Shown here one piece after another: positions 5,662-7,371 of a DNA stretch of 7,371 nucleotides. Positions within the stretch are counted from its first letter, which is position 1; the number at the start of each line of letters is the position of its first letter. The notes under the pieces are model-generated. The model saw nothing but the letters and a program-made list of their open reading frames with translations. It was not told where the DNA came from and searched no databases. The translations under genes were made by a program, and so were the position numbers. Source of the DNA: Clostridia bacterium (GTDB taxonomy: Bacteria; Bacillota; Clostridia; Oscillospirales; CAG-272); contig CAAGJL010000133.1 of the NCBI GenBank assembly GCA_900770145.1, positions 1 through 7,371 of the forward strand, written 5' to 3'.

Positions 5662-7059
5662 TTACCCGCCCGTGCGCCGCAACCCCTTGGGGTAATGGTT
5701 TTTCAACCGCCCGTTGACGGCTTTCCCGCCGCCGGTCGGCGCGTTTTCATACAGCACGGCGGCAAAACCGTTCGCCGGGGCAAGTTCCGGGCAGTCCAGT
5801 TCCTCGCCCGCCAGGTAACGAAGCACGCGCTCGTCTCCGTCTTTGAGTTCCAGCCGGCGCAAAAAACGCCGCCCGAACGCCGAGTAAAAATGATGATGCG
5901 GCACCAACCGCCCGTGGGTCAGCTCCCCCAGCGTCACCCCCGCCGCAAAAACCCCTCGGGGCGGGAGCGCAATCCCGGGGGACAGGCACACCATCCCCCG
6001 CAGAAAAACCGGTTGACGGGGCGGGAGGTTTTCGCAAAATTCCCCGATTAGTGCCGATACGGTATGCGTTTCGGCGGGAGTGAGGGGCGCCGCCCCCTCT
6101 TTTTGCCCGCCTTTGCCCGCGCTCTTTTGCGGGCGGTCGCCCCCGGCGGTTTCCTCCCGCCGGAACAGCGCCAGAAACTGCCCCTCGCCGGGGCAAAGAT
6201 GCGGATAAAACCGGCGGCAAAGGGGCAGTTCCGCCCCATGGCGGCAACCCGGAAAAGCAATGCCGTCCGCCGTGACCGTCGCCACCGCGGGCGCTGCGGG
6301 AATCAGATGAAAATCCGGATGACCGGTGAGAAACGCGTCCACATTCGCTTCGTTTTCCTCCACCGAAAAGGTACAGGTGGAGTACAGCAGCGTCCCGCCG
6401 GGGCGGGTCAAACGCGCGGCGTTTTCGAGGATCTCTTTTTGCCGCGCGGCGCAAAGCGCCACGTTTTCGGGCGACCACTCCTCCGGCGCCACCTCGTATT
6501 TGCGGAACATCCCCTCGCCGGAACAAGGCGCGTCCGCCGCCACAAAATCAAAGTAAGAACCGTAAAAATCCGCCAGCGCGCCGGTGTCAAGGTTGGTCAC
6601 CACCGTGTTAGAAAGCCCCAGCCGTTCCACGTTCCCCTGCAAAATTCTGCATCGTGCGGGCACATATTCGTTTGCCACCAGCACGCCGCTCTCCCCGATG
6701 GCGGCGGCAATCTGCGTGGTTTTTCCGCCGGGCGCGGCACAAAGGTCGATCGCGCGGATTCCGGCTTTCAGCGGCACCGCGGCAACCGCGCTGATGGCAG
6801 AAGGGTCCTGCATATAAAACATCCCCGCGTGGTGGGCGGGCAATGCCCCCACCTTATCCGCCCCCGCCAGAAACGCGCCGGGCAGAAACGTCAGCGGCTC
6901 GGTGGCAAAGGGCAGGAGCGGCAGGAGCGTTTTTTCGTCGGTTTTCACGGGGTTAACCCGCAACGCCCGCACAGGCGGCGCCTCCAGCGCCTTGTAAAAA
7001 GCGGAAAAATCCAGCCCCGGCAGGGTGCTCATACGGGCAAGAAACGCTTCCGGAATCAT
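5662..7059 (-). CDS. rsmF: 16S rRNA (cytosine-C5)-methyltransferase, RsmF type
   Basis: SAM-dependent RNA m5C methyltransferase of the RsmB/RsmF (NOL1/NOP2/Sun) family. The E. coli relative methylates C1407 of 16S rRNA, and a Firmicute relative acts on several nearby cytosines. Counting from the ATG at 7059 (465 residues): SAM-binding DLCAAPGGKT at 105-114; the DAPC motif of the family at 176-179, with Cys179 aiding product release; and STCTFS with the nucleophile Cys229. The C-terminal third, ending GRLKNHYPKGLRRTGG, resembles the extra RsmF C-terminal domains, which favour RsmF over RsmB because the N-terminal NusB-like domain of RsmB is absent. Two ATGs are adjacent. The second (7059) is six bases from GGAGG and is preferred over 7062 at three bases. 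The exact target base is uncertain. Confidence 0.88.
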   Translation of the reverse strand: MIPEAFLARMSTLPGLDFSAFYKALEAPPVRALRVNPVKTDEKTLLPLLPFATEPLTFLPGAFLAGADKVGALPAHHAGMFYMQDPSAISAVAAVPLKAGIRAIDLCAAPGGKTTQIAAAIGESGVLVANEYVPARCRILQGNVERLGLSNTVVTNLDTGALADFYGSYFDFVAADAPCSGEGMFRKYEVAPEEWSPENVALCAARQKEILENAARLTRPGGTLLYSTCTFSVEENEANVDAFLTGHPDFHLIPAAPAVATVTADGIAFPGCRHGAELPLCRRFYPHLCPGEGQFLALFRREETAGGDRPQKSAGKGGQKEGAAPLTPAETHTVSALIGEFCENLPPRQPVFLRGMVCLSPGIALPPRGVFAAGVTLGELTHGRLVPHHHFYSAFGRRFLRRLELKDGDERVLRYLAGEELDCPELAPANGFAAVLYENAPTGGGKAVNGRLKNHYPKGLRRTGG

Positions 7060-7116
7060 CATTTTCCTCCTTCATATCTGTGTGGCACAGCGGCAAAAAA
7101 ACGGTCAGATACAGTC

Positions 7117-7145
7117 AGTATACCCCGCGTGTCGGGATTTGTCAA
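7117..7145 (-). promoter_or_regulatory. Promoter of rsmF
   Basis: The minus strand has -35 TTGACA (7145-7140), a 17-bp spacer and -10 TATACT (7122-7117). Transcription should begin near 7110, giving a 5' UTR of about 50 nt that ends in an AAGGAGG ribosome binding site. Its -35 box lies 20 bp from the -35 box of the divergent tRNA promoter. Confidence 0.85.
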
Positions 7146-7165
7146 TAAGATTTTTGAAAAAGCCC

Positions 7166-7194
7166 TTGACAAGCGCCGCGGCGCGTGCTATAAT
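7166..7194 (+). promoter_or_regulatory. Promoter of the tRNA-Leu cluster
   Basis: Perfect consensus: TTGACA (7166-7171), 17-bp spacer, TATAAT (7189-7194). The start point should be near 7201, some 29 nt before the tRNA-Leu gene. The spacer contains the 8-bp palindrome GCCGCGGC. Full consensus at both boxes suits a constitutively strong stable-RNA promoter. Confidence 0.92.
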
Positions 7195-7229
7195 AATTGA
7201 GCAGTTCGGAAAACCGTGTGTGCGAATAT

Positions 7230-7318
7230 GCCGGAATGGCGGAATTGGCAGACGCCCGGGACTTAAAATCCCGTGAGACTCACCTCTCGTACCGGTTCAA
7301 GCCCGGTTTCCGGCACCA
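7230..7318 (+). tRNA. tRNA-Leu (anticodon UAA)
   Basis: An 89-nt class II tRNA. The acceptor stem pairs GCCGGAA (7230-7236) with TTCCGGC (7308-7314), followed by discriminator A and encoded CCA (7316-7318). The anticodon loop CTTAAAA (7262-7268) gives anticodon TAA (7264-7266), which reads UUA/UUG. The T-arm is ACCGG-TTCAAGC-CCGGT (7291-7307). A long variable arm between anticodon and T-arms fits leucine. First gene of a plus-strand tRNA cluster. Confidence 0.96.
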
Positions 7319-7346
7319 AACGGTTTTTCCACAAACAAATCAATAT

Positions 7347-7371
7347 CGCGGGGTAGAGCAGTTGGTAGCTC
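7347..7371 (+). tRNA. Probable initiator tRNA-fMet, 5' part only
   Basis: The last 25 nt read as acceptor strand CGCGGGG (7347-7353), T8-A9, and a complete D-arm GAGC-AGTTGGTA-GCTC. The gene runs off the window, so the anticodon is not visible. A 5' CGCGGGG with unpaired-type C1 is characteristic of bacterial initiator tRNA-Met, which carries a C1-A72 mismatch. It starts 28 nt after the tRNA-Leu CCA and is probably co-transcribed with it. Confidence 0.75.

Noticed and set aside
6064..7200. Long plus-strand frame of 378 codons over rsmF
   Set aside because: It is the antisense shadow of a G+C-rich gene with clear methyltransferase motifs; it is Arg-rich and reaches into the tRNA promoter.

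Overview
The window reads as a stretch of chromosome from a moderately G+C-rich member of the Clostridia, perhaps Oscillospiraceae-like. This rests on AAGGAGG-type ribosome binding sites, consensus TTGACA-17-TATAAT promoters, U-tailed intrinsic terminators, CCA-encoding tRNA genes and the style of the proteins. The taxonomic placement is inference. Every protein gene is on the minus strand. The only plus-strand genes are tRNAs at the right edge.

Right to left, in the order of minus-strand transcription. At 7166-7371 a consensus promoter drives a plus-strand tRNA cluster: tRNA-Leu(UAA), then the first 25 nt of a probable initiator tRNA-Met cut by the window edge. Back to back with it, a minus-strand promoter (7117-7145) drives an RsmF-type 16S rRNA m5C methyltransferase (5662-7059). 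A 352-bp non-coding stretch (5310-5661) follows, holding a 16-bp inverted repeat and other low-complexity repeats. Next comes a two-gene ABC-2 type exporter operon, ATPase (4593-5309) then a large permease (2951-4591), one nucleotide apart. Its terminator (2892-2924) physically overlaps the promoter of the next operon.

The last operon is metN-metI-metQ (192-2700), the high-affinity methionine importer: ATPase with a C-terminal regulatory domain, permease and substrate-binding lipoprotein. Its roughly 160-nt transcribed leader is the most interesting part of the window. It has no recognisable SAM riboswitch or T-box. Instead it carries a 24-codon open frame (2774-2848) with five internal Met codons and three Cys codons. 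This is followed by a 13-bp intrinsic terminator (2720-2754) and a mutually exclusive 12-bp antiterminator helix whose 5' arm lies over the leader stop codon. This is the geometry of a classical translation-coupled transcription attenuator, here sensing charged Met-tRNA (and possibly Cys-tRNA). Leader-peptide attenuation of a methionine transporter in a clostridial-type genome would be unusual; I infer it from sequence only.

The 191 bp beyond metQ contain no gene. They hold two copies of a 38-bp imperfect direct repeat 130 bp apart, with a partial third match near 5511-5527.
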